64,000 nt of DNA from Flagellimonas lutimaris. GTDB taxonomy: Bacteria; Bacteroidota; Bacteroidia; Flavobacteriales; Flavobacteriaceae. Position numbers and translations under genes: made by a program. Positions 53,196 to 62,600 of the stretch are shown here, in pieces. Numbering within the stretch: position 1 is the first letter of the stretch; every line of letters starts with the position of its first letter. The DNA lies in the NCBI RefSeq assembly GCF_003581615.1, contig NZ_QXFH01000070.1, forward strand, positions 744,001 to 808,000, written 5' to 3'. Under the pieces are notes generated by a model. It was not told the DNA's origin and made no database searches. It saw only the letters and a list, made by a program, of their open reading frames with translations.

Positions 53196-54395
53196 TTACA
53201 CCCTAATCTGTCCATCTCCAAATACATAGTATTTGTTAGTTACCAATTGTTTTAGGCCTAATGGACCTCGGTGGTGCAATTTGTCCGTACTAATTGCCAA
53301 TTCAGCGCCAACCCCCATTTGTCCACCATCGGTGAATCGGGTTGAGGCGTTCTGGTATACTGCAGCACAGTCCACGTTTTCCATAAAGGTCTTGGCCACA
53401 TCATTGTTTTCCGTCATAATGGAAGCAGAGTGCCCTCCTGAGTTTTTGTTGATTTTTTCCACGGCCTCATCAATATTGTTGACGGCGCCGATAACGCACT
53501 TCATAGCCAAAAATTCCTCTTGCCAGATAGATTCATCTGTAATGGTATCTTCATCCGTCAAAACTTTTTTGACTTCATCATCTACTATAATGGAAACATT
53601 ATTTGCTGTGAGTACCTGCTTCAATTCATTCAGCCTGTCCTCGTAACCATCAATTTGGGTATCCATTAAAATTTTGTCCAATGCATTACAGGCTGAAATT
53701 TTATGGGTTTTGGCATTTAAAATCACTTTCAGACTTTTCTCCCAATCTGCCTCTTTATGTACATATAGGAAGTTGTTTCCTCTACCACTAATAAGCACTG
53801 CACACTTCGCATGTTCTTTTACAAATGCGATCAAACGTTCGCCTCCACGAGGTACGATAAGGTCCAAATCTTGATCAGGATTCCTTAAAAACTCCTGCGT
53901 TTGGGTTCTGTCCATTTCCAAGAACTGAATAAAGTCTTCGGAGAGTCCATTTTCAGTCAACGCTTGGTGCCAGAACTTTACAAGTGCCTTGTTGCTATGG
54001 TAGGCTTCTTTACCACCTTTTAGCAATATTTTGTTATTGGCCTTGAAAGCAAGTACGGCGGCCTCCACGGTTACATCGGGGCGGGATTCATAAATAATCA
54101 TGATTGTCCCGAATGGTGCTGTACGGTTGATGATTTTTAACCCGTTGTCCAACTCCCTTGTGGAGATTTCTTTGTTTACAGGGTCTTCCTGCAAACGTAC
54201 TTCCTTCACGGCCTGAATCATTTGATCCACTTTCGTCTGGTCTACTACCAAACGATCATACAAAGCTTGGTCGTCGCGATTAAAAGCGTCTAAATCTTTT
54301 TTATTTGCTTGGAGCAGCTCATCCCGATTTTCATCAAGAATGCGCTCCATATCTTGTAATACTTTATTTTTTAATTCTGTGTTTAATAATTTCAT
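53196..54395 (-). CDS. proA: Gamma-glutamyl phosphate reductase (glutamate-5-semialdehyde dehydrogenase)
   Basis: This is the second step of proline synthesis, reducing gamma-glutamyl phosphate with NADPH. Seen are the ESRPDVTVEAA and LLKGGKEAYHSNKAL segments, the catalytic Cys in THKISACNALDK, and TDGGQMGVGAELAIST. It overlaps the proB stop by one base (TAATG). The 399-residue length is standard, and it is the last gene of the proC-proB-proA operon. Confidence 0.97.
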   Translation of the reverse strand: MKLLNTELKNKVLQDMERILDENRDELLQANKKDLDAFNRDDQALYDRLVVDQTKVDQMIQAVKEVRLQEDPVNKEISTRELDNGLKIINRTAPFGTIMIIYESRPDVTVEAAVLAFKANNKILLKGGKEAYHSNKALVKFWHQALTENGLSEDFIQFLEMDRTQTQEFLRNPDQDLDLIVPRGGERLIAFVKEHAKCAVLISGRGNNFLYVHKEADWEKSLKVILNAKTHKISACNALDKILMDTQIDGYEDRLNELKQVLTANNVSIIVDDEVKKVLTDEDTITDESIWQEEFLAMKCVIGAVNNIDEAVEKINKNSGGHSASIMTENNDVAKTFMENVDCAAVYQNASTRFTDGGQMGVGAELAISTDKLHHRGPLGLKQLVTNKYYVFGDGQIRV

Positions 54396-55171
54396 TACTC
54401 TGGTTTTGAAACTTCAGTTCCTACGTTCTTTCCTTCTATAATATCAAGGATTACATTATCTCGCTTACCGTTAACAATGTAGGATGGAATATTATCGGCA
54501 GCAGCTTTTTGTGCATAGCTCAATTTGGAGCCCATACCGCCACGGCCTTCACCTTCTTGTTTGTTTCCTTCTTCAATATACTTCTCCAAGTCTTCTTTTG
54601 GCTCTACCTTATCTATTACCTTGGACTCCTCCTTTTCAGGGTGTCCATCATAAAGACCGTCGATATCGGTCATAAGGATAAGTTTATCTGCCCTCATTAA
54701 TTGCGCTAGCAATGTTGCCAACTCATCGTTATCGGAAAACATTGACATGGAAACGGAAACCGCATCATCCTCATTGGCTATCGGGATAACTCCTTCGGAA
54801 AGGAGGCCTTCAAGACAATTGATCATATTGTCGCGGTGTACACCAGGGTTAAAATCCCTTTTTGTGGGGAGTACCTGGGCACATTTCATACCGTAATCAT
54901 TGAATATGTTGTAATAATGCCTCATCATTCTGGGTTGCCCAATGGCAGAGTATACTTGCCTGCGTTGGGTCTTATCCTTGATTTTTGCTTTACCCAAAAC
55001 CTCCTTACCGGCGATTACCGACCCAGAGGAGACCAAAATGGTCATGATGTCTCGTTCGTATAACTCTGCAATTTGTTGTACCAAACTGTTGAGCACAGGT
55101 CTTACAATTCTATTGTCTTTGTTGGTCATCACATTTGTACCTACTTTGATGACCACTAGTTCTTTATACAT
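54395..55171 (-). CDS. proB: Glutamate 5-kinase, PUA-less
   Basis: This is the first step of proline synthesis. Motifs are VIKVGTNVMTN, SSGSVIAGKEVLG and GRGGMGSKLSYAQKAA. At 258 residues it lacks the C-terminal PUA domain of the E. coli enzyme, as is common in Bacteroidota. The start is 3 bases after the proC stop. Feedback control by proline normally acts through the kinase domain. Confidence 0.96.
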   Translation of the reverse strand: MYKELVVIKVGTNVMTNKDNRIVRPVLNSLVQQIAELYERDIMTILVSSGSVIAGKEVLGKAKIKDKTQRRQVYSAIGQPRMMRHYYNIFNDYGMKCAQVLPTKRDFNPGVHRDNMINCLEGLLSEGVIPIANEDDAVSVSMSMFSDNDELATLLAQLMRADKLILMTDIDGLYDGHPEKEESKVIDKVEPKEDLEKYIEEGNKQEGEGRGGMGSKLSYAQKAAADNIPSYIVNGKRDNVILDIIEGKNVGTEVSKPE

Positions 55172-55174
55172 GAT

Positions 55175-55981
55175 TTAGTATTCTTCGCCTAATTCCACAG
55201 CTCTTCCAAATGCTGCAAAGGCGGCTTCTTTAATTAATTCGTTTACATTGTTGTCTTCCATGGAATCCAAAGCAGCTCTGGTTGTCCCTCCTTTGGAGGC
55301 AACCATTTCCATCCAAGTATCGGGATTTAGGTTGTTTTGATTAAACAGCTCAACTGCACCTGTAAAGGTTTGGCTTACTAATACTTTGGATACATTTTCT
55401 GAGAATCCCATTTGCAGAGCGGCTTCCATCATGCTTTGCATAAAATAGAACACGTAAGCCGGACCACTTCCGGAAATTCCGGTAGATGCATCAATGAACT
55501 TTTCATTTTTAACCCGAAGTGATTTTCCAGTAGTGTCCAATAGACCTTCAACCATAAATAACTCTAATCGAGATACTTCCTCTGCGGATACATAGCTGGT
55601 AAGTCCTTTACCAACTTGAGCTGGAAGATTGGGCATGGCCCTTACCACTTTTTTGATTCCTAAAGCTTCTTGAATGTAGTTTATGGTGACTCCGGCCATT
55701 ATGGAAATGAACAATTGTTCCGGATTCACCAATTTTTTCATGCGTTGGAAAAGTTCTTCGGCATGATAGGGTTTAACAGCCAAAAAGATGATATCTGCTT
55801 GTGGAACGCAGTCTTCAATCCTATCAATGGCATCGAAATAGGCAATTTTACCCACTTCTTCCAATTTTTCTTTTGACTTGTCCAGCACCATAATGTTGCG
55901 TTTTTTCAACAATTTGGATTTAGACATTCCTGTGGCATAGGTAAGCCCCATGTTACCTGCGCCAATAACCAATACTTTCAT
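55175..55981 (-). CDS. proC: Pyrroline-5-carboxylate reductase
   Basis: This is the last step of proline synthesis. The NAD(P) site is VLVIGAGNMGLTYATGM, and the active region is GISGSGPAYVFYFMQSMM with a GGTTRAALDSMED segment. The 268 residues are normal. It is the first gene of the proCBA operon; the 39 bases upstream separate it from a small CxxC protein gene, so promoter position is uncertain. Confidence 0.97.
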   Translation of the reverse strand: MKVLVIGAGNMGLTYATGMSKSKLLKKRNIMVLDKSKEKLEEVGKIAYFDAIDRIEDCVPQADIIFLAVKPYHAEELFQRMKKLVNPEQLFISIMAGVTINYIQEALGIKKVVRAMPNLPAQVGKGLTSYVSAEEVSRLELFMVEGLLDTTGKSLRVKNEKFIDASTGISGSGPAYVFYFMQSMMEAALQMGFSENVSKVLVSQTFTGAVELFNQNNLNPDTWMEMVASKGGTTRAALDSMEDNNVNELIKEAAFAAFGRAVELGEEY

Positions 55982-56020
55982 TTGTTTTATTAAAGGGTTA
56001 TATAATAAATTATAATGGTG

Positions 56021-56212
56021 TTATGCTAATACATTGCATTCTTTGCAATCTTTCACTTTTCCGTCATAAGTTTCACGGTATTTGTGCAAAGTGCGAACGG
56101 GAAGCCCCATAATGTACTTTCTAATGTACGTTACCTGGGTGGTAAGTTCCCCCATTTTAACGCTGTAGCGTTTTTCATATTTGGTTTCCCTTTTAATTCT
56201 TGAAAGTCTCAT
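56021..56212 (-). CDS. Small basic protein with C-terminal CxxC
   Basis: The 63-residue protein is Lys/Arg/Tyr rich (LSRIKRETKYEKRYSVKMG) and ends KVKDCKECNVLA, with one Cys-x-x-Cys that could bind metal or be half of a zinc ribbon. I do not recognise the family. It lies 29 bases after rpsU on the same strand, which suggests a shared transcript and perhaps a ribosome or RNA link, but this is inference. Confidence 0.55.
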   Translation of the reverse strand: MRLSRIKRETKYEKRYSVKMGELTTQVTYIRKYIMGLPVRTLHKYRETYDGKVKDCKECNVLA

Positions 56213-56241
56213 TTTGTTGTTGATACTTTTTGTTTTTAATG

Positions 56242-56439
56242 TTATTGGTCTTCTTGTTCTTTTAGGAATTGTTCCTTGTATTGTGCCTTTTTTAATGTTT
56301 TTCGGCGTTCTACGGACTTTTTAGTGTATTCTTGATGACTGCGTATTTGGTCCAAACGCTTCGTGTTTCTATATTTTCTCTTGTAGCGTTTTAGAGCCCT
56401 TTCAATACTTTCGCCTGACTTAACTTCAATTTTTAGCAT
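56242..56439 (-). CDS. rpsU: 30S ribosomal protein bS21
   Basis: The 65-residue protein has the bS21 signature VKSGESIERALKRYKRKY with a basic C-terminal helix (SVERRKTLKKAQYKEQF). In Bacteroidota bS21 helps occlude the anti-Shine-Dalgarno end of 16S rRNA. The 20 bases before the start (AACAGATAAACCATTAT region) show no Shine-Dalgarno box. It starts 8 bases after the stop of a GNAT gene. Confidence 0.95.
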   Translation of the reverse strand: MLKIEVKSGESIERALKRYKRKYRNTKRLDQIRSHQEYTKKSVERRKTLKKAQYKEQFLKEQEDQ

Positions 56440-56447
56440 ATAATGGT

Positions 56448-56891
56448 TTATCTGTTCAATCTCATTTCTAAATGGGTTGCATTGAACCCTTTTTCTTCAA
56501 AAAACTTTTTATTCGGATATTGGTTTTCACTCGTAATATGAATGGCAACGTCCCCTTTGCAATATTGGAGCGTGTAGTCCAATAGCTTTTGTTCGATGTC
56601 GTTATCCCTATGGTTTCTGTGTATAACAAAGAATACCAGAAAATTTTCGGGGATATAGTCTCCCATACCTGTCTTGTTCACAACGGCCAAACCTAGAATT
56701 TCATCCCTCTCTTCCATGGCAAAAACATATCCTCCCAATCCTGGAATGTCTTTAGTGGAATACTGGATGGCCTTTCTAATGGCCTTCTTCGTAGCTTTCT
56801 TCCCTTCTTGATGTTCGAAAAGGAAGTTGGCAAATCGGTTAGCCTCCATGGTAGAAAGTCTAGTGTAGGCATCGTAGGTCTTGATTACCAT
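56448..56891 (-). CDS. GNAT-like acetyltransferase-fold protein
   Basis: The 147-residue protein has a GNAT-like order of strands: GGYVFAMEERDEILGLAVV, then NFLVFFVIHRNHRDNDIEQKL in the acetyl-CoA loop position, then a late NKKFFEEKGFNATHLEMR. The loop is not a classic RGxGxG, so activity is uncertain. It precedes rpsU by 8 bases, so an operon is likely. Acetylation of a ribosomal protein is possible but unsupported. Confidence 0.65.
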   Translation of the reverse strand: MVIKTYDAYTRLSTMEANRFANFLFEHQEGKKATKKAIRKAIQYSTKDIPGLGGYVFAMEERDEILGLAVVNKTGMGDYIPENFLVFFVIHRNHRDNDIEQKLLDYTLQYCKGDVAIHITSENQYPNKKFFEEKGFNATHLEMRLNR

Positions 56892-57272
56892 GCTTTTATT
56901 TTGAACGATAATGGATCTAGTTTTTTAATTAATGATTACAAATAGGGCGTAATGGAAATGTCGAAAAAAATTTTCCGTGAATTCCCATTTAAATTGGGTC
57001 AATTTTCCCGTGTCGGGGAAAGGTGATTATAGGGTAGGCGGAATAAACTTATCTGGCTGGTTTCGAAATACCAGATAATTAAAACTTAGAATCCTGCAAT
57101 TTTTTCTCTCGTGGAGCTTGACGTTCATCGGGACAAAGGTAAGTAAAGTAGCCCTTAAATCCCAATAATACTGGGGTTTATGTTTTCTCTAACATTTTCT
57201 TGGCAATATTTTTAATTTCTGAAAACGTTATAGTAGTCTACCTTTTCCTATTGAATTATAGGTGCCAGTTTG
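56892..57272. other. Gene-free 381 bp with three adjacent hairpins
   Basis: No gene is supported. Inverted repeats occur at about 56984-56998 (CCCATTTAAATTGGG), 57004-57021 (TTTCCC/GGGAAA) and 57049-57078 (TTATCTGG/CCAGATAA), and a weaker one at 57157-57179. They may be an RNA structure, a leader or terminators for the flanking minus-strand genes. Confidence 0.45.
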
Positions 57273-57776
57273 CTAAAGATTAACAAAACCTTTTACTCCT
57301 GCACCTGATTTCTCCTTAACGGAACCGCCTTTTCCAATTTTAAATAAAGAGACGAGTTCCGAATTTTCGTTGTCCCAATAGAAAGCATTCTCCATATTTA
57401 CATTGATCAAGGCCAAATTTGAATCTTCCTTGCCATCGAACCAATTTAGGAGGTTTGAATTCCACAATTCATCTCTTTTTTGATTCGCTATAATGTGGGT
57501 GGCGTTTCCAAAGATGGAAATGTATGTATGTTTTTGTTCATCTGAGTAGATGATTTGTACTCTATTATCTTTTTCTATGTCCCTAAAAAGCCCACTGTCC
57601 TTTGAAGCAAAGAACCATAAATCTCCTTGTTCATCCATTTGTTGAAGCGTCATGGGACAGATGGAAAATGGTATGGTGTCCAATTCACTGGCCATCATTA
57701 CTGTTTTCTGTTCATCGATTAAAGTTCTTATGTGTCGGAGCCCTTCCGGGTTGTTCCTGTAGTTTTTATTGTTCAT
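57273..57776 (-). CDS. Pyridoxamine 5'-phosphate oxidase-like (general stress protein 26) family protein
   Basis: The 167-residue split-barrel protein has the GSP26 pattern: TVMMASELDTIPFSICPMT, GDLWFFASKDSGLFRDIEKD and a TYISIFGNATHI core strand. Such proteins bind FMN or FAD; an oxidase role is not assumed. It is probably a single-gene unit on the minus strand. Confidence 0.87.
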   Translation of the reverse strand: MNNKNYRNNPEGLRHIRTLIDEQKTVMMASELDTIPFSICPMTLQQMDEQGDLWFFASKDSGLFRDIEKDNRVQIIYSDEQKHTYISIFGNATHIIANQKRDELWNSNLLNWFDGKEDSNLALINVNMENAFYWDNENSELVSLFKIGKGGSVKEKSGAGVKGFVNL

Positions 57777-57941
57777 CTATTTTTTATTTTACGTTATATC
57801 AATTCAGATATTCGATAATAAGATAAGTGTTGCGTGTGGGTTTGCTTTGCTCAAATGATGGGATGTTTAACGGTATCACCGATATTTAAGCAATTTGAAG
57901 GGTATTATTGGTGTTTGGAGTAAATAGGGTAGGTGTTAAAA

Positions 57942-57972
57942 ACAAAAAAGCCCCGATTTCTCGGAGCTTTTT
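57942..57972 (-). terminator. Intrinsic terminator after tRNA-Asp
   Basis: Minus-strand arms AAGCTCCGA and TCGGGGCTT (57948-57956 / 57961-57969) pair with one T-G wobble around a GAAA loop, followed by a T run. Confidence 0.85.
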
Positions 57973-57973
57973 G

Positions 57974-58047
57974 CGGTCTGGACGGGACTCGAACCCGCGA
58001 CCCCCTGCGTGACAGGCAGGTATTCTAACCAACTGAACTACCAGACC
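57974..58047 (-). tRNA. tRNA-Asp (anticodon GTC)
   Basis: Read on the minus strand, acceptor GGTCTGG pairs with CCAGACC and the discriminator is G. The anticodon arm is CCTGC-CTGTCAC-GCAGG with GTC, and the T arm contains GGTTCGAGTCC. The length is 74 bases. Confidence 0.96.
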
Positions 58048-58173
58048 AATGATTTTATCTTTGTAAGACTCCGACAACAGTCGAATTCAAATCTTGTTCA
58101 TTTGCTTTTTTAAAGCGAGTGCAAATATACATTCTCATTTCGGATATGGCAAAACATTTTTTTAAAAAAATAG

Positions 58174-59103
58174 TCAAGCAAACTTCTGCCTCTCGATCAT
58201 AAAGGAATTCAGTACCTGGGAGAAGTCCGAGCGAACATCGACCCCTACATATTTTATTTGGTACTGTGCGCATTTAAGTTTCAAGTCCTTCTGATATTCC
58301 AATACTTTTTCCGAATATGCTTTCTTAATGGAATCGGCATACAAATCTATCTGTTCACCTGTTTCTACATCCACAAAACGTTTGGGGGCATTGTCAAAAT
58401 CAAAATTGAGTTCGTGCTCGTGGTCCAACAAGTGAAAAAGGACTACTGCATGTTTGTTGTATTTGAGATGGCGCAGTGCTTCAAAAAGTTTTTCCTCTTC
58501 GGCCTCTGTTTGAAACATGTCCGTAAATAAAAAAATTAAGCTTCTTCGGTGTATTTTCTCGGCAATTTGATGCAGAAAGGTGTATGTTTTGGTCTCTTTC
58601 GTGTTGGTTTTGTTTGCCACGACCTCGTTCAATTTGTTATACAACATTTGAAAATGTCGCTCACTGTTCTTTTCTGATGCATGAAAATCGTAGGTGTCCG
58701 AATAAATACTTAGCCCCACTGCATCGCGTTGTTTCTTCAAAACCTGCATTAAAGCAGCAATAGAAAGTACTCCAAATCCAATTTTGTTAAGTTTGTCCAG
58801 GGAATATTCTTTGACTTCGGGGTAATACATGGATGCTGAGTTGTCCAAAATCATGTGGCAACGCAGGTTGGTCTCGTCCTCAAAACGTTTGGTGTACAAA
58901 CGGTCGGTCCGAGCGAAGAGTTTCCAATCAATATGTTTGGTGCTCTGCCCTGGGTTATAGATTTTATGTTCGGCAAACTCCGCAGAGAACCCATGGAAAG
59001 GACTTTTATGGATACCACTAATAAAACCTTCCACAATTTGGTTTGCCAAAAGTTCCAAATTCTGAAAAAGGGTTGCTTTGCTAAGTTCCGATCTTACATC
59101 CAT
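58174..59103 (-). CDS. DUF58 domain protein
   Basis: The 309-residue protein has the DUF58 core HIDWKLFARTDRLYTKRFE followed by a VWA-like strand CHMILDNSASM and SLIFLFTDMFQ. DUF58 proteins are usually encoded beside a MoxR AAA ATPase and act in assembly or stress functions. No MoxR gene is in this window. It lies downstream of trxA's terminator, as a probable single gene. Confidence 0.9.
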   Translation of the reverse strand: MDVRSELSKATLFQNLELLANQIVEGFISGIHKSPFHGFSAEFAEHKIYNPGQSTKHIDWKLFARTDRLYTKRFEDETNLRCHMILDNSASMYYPEVKEYSLDKLNKIGFGVLSIAALMQVLKKQRDAVGLSIYSDTYDFHASEKNSERHFQMLYNKLNEVVANKTNTKETKTYTFLHQIAEKIHRRSLIFLFTDMFQTEAEEEKLFEALRHLKYNKHAVVLFHLLDHEHELNFDFDNAPKRFVDVETGEQIDLYADSIKKAYSEKVLEYQKDLKLKCAQYQIKYVGVDVRSDFSQVLNSFMIERQKFA

Positions 59104-59130
59104 GACTTGTTTCTGCAGACAAGATAAAAT

Positions 59131-59162
59131 AAAAAAGGTTTGGCATTTGCCAAACCTTTTTT
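59131..59162 (-). terminator. Intrinsic terminator after trxA
   Basis: The arms AAAAAAGGTTTGGCA (59131-59145) and TGCCAAACCTTTTTT (59148-59162) form a perfect 15-bp hairpin with A and T runs at its base. It lies 24 bases 3' of trxA. Confidence 0.9.
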
Positions 59163-59186
59163 AAAATCCATTATTTAAATGGTTTT

Positions 59187-59504
59187 TTACAGTGCTGCAT
59201 CAATTGCATCCGTGTAAACTTTTTTAGGAGATACGCCTACTTGACGGTTAATCACCTCGCCATCTTTAAAAACCAAAACAGTTGGGATGTTACGTACACC
59301 ATATTTGGCGGCAAATTGTTGGTTTGCATCAACATCTACTTTACCAACAACGGCTTTACCGTCGTATTCTTGTCCTACTTCTTCAATGATTGGACCTACC
59401 ATTCTACAAGGCCCACACCATGCTGCCCAAAAATCTACTAGGACAGGCTTGTCGCTTTTTAAAACTACTTCGTCAAAAGTTGCATCTGTTATTTCTAGTG
59501 CCAT
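59187..59504 (-). CDS. trxA: Thioredoxin
   Basis: This 105-residue cytoplasmic thioredoxin has the active site FWAAWCGPCRMVGP, the cis-Pro in RNIPTVLVFKDGE and a normal length. The ATG at 59504 (MALEITDATF) is the right start, and the TTG at 59528 gives an unlikely extension that overlaps the promoter. It is the probable reductant for NrdA and other enzymes. Confidence 0.97.
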   Translation of the reverse strand: MALEITDATFDEVVLKSDKPVLVDFWAAWCGPCRMVGPIIEEVGQEYDGKAVVGKVDVDANQQFAAKYGVRNIPTVLVFKDGEVINRQVGVSPKKVYTDAIDAAL

Positions 59505-59525
59505 CTTATTTATTTTAATATTATG

Positions 59526-59533
59526 CAAAGTTA
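59526..59533 (-). promoter_or_regulatory. -7 promoter box TAACTTTG for trxA
   Basis: This is a perfect minus-strand TAnnTTTG match 21 bases before the ATG at 59504. Confidence 0.5.
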
Positions 59534-59606
59534 GTCAAATAATGCCCATGTAACTTACATACAACATATTCGTTTTAATTATTGTGCCATTGGTAATAGT
59601 TATGAC

Positions 59607-62600
59607 CTAATTTAATTTATAGTGAATTTCATGGGCATCCAACTCTGAAAGTAATTCGCTGTTGATTTTCACTTTCTGTTTTCGACTCGATAATTTCAAT
59701 TTTATTTCCTCTTGCATTTCATAAATTACAAAACTAATAGGATGCTCTCCTTTATGTAACCTTAAAGTATCCTTCAGGGTTTGAATCCGTTGTTCCTGCA
59801 ATCTGTCAATATTTAGTTTGATGGTAAGCTTCTTGGCAAAAGCATCCATTACATCTTGAAGCTGTTTAAAATCGTTGAACTGAAGCCTTGGGTCACCCTT
59901 TTTGCCCGTATCGCGATTTACCCAGCCCTCGCGCACAAAGGCCCTCACGTGTACAAAGGAATTGATCATCAAAAAATGACGGAACTTTAAATACTCCTCC
60001 CCAAAAATCCGAAGTTCATAAGATTCGTTGTAATCTTCCAGTGTGAAGAGTCCCCAGCCCTTGCCATTTTTGGAAACCCGGTGCTGCACATCGGTAATTA
60101 CCCCGGCAACAGTGAGTTCCCTGTTTACATGCTCTTCCAAACGGGAGAAATCGCTAACCGTGTTCTTGCAGAACGCCTTGATTTCCTTTTTAAAATCATC
60201 CAACGGGTGCCCCGAAATATAAATACCGACCACTTCTTTTTCGCGGCGCAGCTTTTCCATGGTGCCCCATTCTTCACAGGGAGGAACAATGGGTTCTGGA
60301 ATCTGTACCTCGCTTGCTTCACCAAAAAGGCTCACTTGTGACGAATTTTGATTCTCTTGAAACTTGGAACCATATTTTACAGCCTTTTCCAAGAATGTGA
60401 TACCATCACCCTCATCATGGAAATATTGGGCTCGATGGGTGTCTCCAAAGGAATCAAACCCTCCTGCCAGCGCCAAGTTCTCGAATGCTTTTTTGTTGGC
60501 TGCCCGTAAATCGACCCGTTTGGCCAGGTCAAAAATAGATTTGTAGTGCCCGTCGTCCTTTCGGTTTTCGACAATGGTCTCCACTGCGGAACGTCCCACA
60601 CCTTTAATGGCTCCCATGCCAAACCGTACCGCATTGTCCTTGTTCACGGCAAATTTGTAATAGGATTCGTTAACGTCTGGCCCCAGAACTTCCAGCCCCA
60701 TACGTTTACACTCTTCCATAAAAAAGGTAACCTGCTTAATGTCGTTCATGTTGTTGGACAACACAGCGGCCATATATTCGGCAGGGTAGTGGGCCTTTAA
60801 ATAGGCCGTTTGATACGCGATATAGGCATAACAGGTAGAGTGACTCTTGTTAAAGGCGTAGGAAGCAAATGCTTCCCAGTCCTTCCAGATTTTTTCGAGC
60901 ACGTCGCGCGGATGACCGTTTTTCTCCCCACCATCCAAGAACTGGGGTTTTAGTTTTTCCAGAAGGGCAAAAATCTTTTTACCCATGGCTTTTCGGAGCA
61001 CGTCCGCATCACCTTTGGAGAACCCGGCCAGTTTCTGGGAGAGCAACATCACCTGCTCTTGGTACACGGTAATTCCGTAGGTTTCCTGTAGATATTCCTC
61101 CATATCGGGAAGGTCATACGTAATCTCTTCGTCACCATGTTTACGGGCAATAAAGCTCGGGATGTATTCCATGGGGCCTGGTCTGTAGAGGGCATTCATG
61201 GCAATAAGATCATCAAAAACCGTTGGTTTCAGGTTTTTCATGTGTTTCTGCATCCCCGGGGATTCGTACTGGAATACCCCTACGGTTTCCCCTCGTTGGA
61301 AAAGCTCGTATGTTTTTTCATCATCCAGTGGAAAATCATCGGGTACCAGCTCTGTTCCTGTCCTTGCCTTTACGATTTTGACGGTGTCCTTGATCAGGGT
61401 CAAGGTCTTTAATCCCAAGAAATCCATTTTTAGCAGACCAGCACTTTCTACTACGGAGTTATCGAACTGGGTAACATAAAGATCGGAATCCTTGGCAACA
61501 GATACGGGTACAAAGTTGGTGATGTCGTCCGGGGTGATGATGACCCCACAGGCATGAATTCCTGTGTTTCTTAATGAACCTTCAAGCACACGGGCCATCT
61601 TCAAGGTTTGTCCTTCTAGATCATCGGTTTCCGAAATGTTGAGCAATTCATGTACTTTTTCCAAGTCATCGGCACGGAATTTTTTCTTTAAAATTGCCTC
61701 GTCAACACCAAATATCTTGTTGAGCTTGGACATATTGGGAATCAACTTGGCGATACGGTCGGCATCACCCAGGGGCAGATCCAATACACGGGCGGTATCC
61801 CTAATGGATGATTTTGCCGCCATGGTACCGTAAGTGATGATTTGTGCCACTTGGTTGGCACCATATTTATTGATTACGTAGTCCATCACACGGCTACGTC
61901 CTTCATCATCAAAATCAATATCGATATCGGGCATGGATACCCTATCTGGATTCAGGAACCGCTCAAAAAGCAGGTCGTACTTCAAAGGGTCGATATTGGT
62001 GATCGTTAAACAGTATGCCACCACCGAACCTGCTGCGGACCCCCTTCCCGGGCCCACGGAAACATCCATATTTCGAGCTTCGCGGATAAAATCCTCTACA
62101 ATCAAAAAGTATCCGGGATAGCCTGAGTTCTTGATAATTTCCAACTCAAAATCTATCCGCTCCCTAATTTCATCCGTAAGTTCACCGTAGCGTTTCTCGG
62201 CTCCTTTGTAAGTAATATGTCTTAGATAGGCATTCTCACCTCGATTGCCTCCATCAACTTCATCTTCTGGGTCCTTGAATTCTTCCGGGATACCAAATTT
62301 GGGCAGCAAAATATCACTGGCAAGATCGTAGGGCTCAATTTTGTCCACAATCTCTTTAATGTTCAAAATGGCTTGAGGCAAGTCTTTAAAGAGCTCCTTC
62401 ATTTCGTCCGAAGACTTGAAGTAGTACTCTTGGTTGGGCAATCCGTAACGATAACCTCTACCTCGCCCGATTGGCGTGGATTGTTTTTCACCATCCTTTA
62501 CGCACAATAAAATATCGTGTGCTTCGGCGTCTTTTTTATCACAATAATAGGTGTTGTTGGTAGCAACCAGTTTTACATTGTGGTCTTTGGCCATTCGCAC

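Noticed and set aside
59505-59528. TTG extension of trxA
   Set aside because: Thioredoxins start at the ATG at 59504, and the extension overlaps the -7 promoter box.
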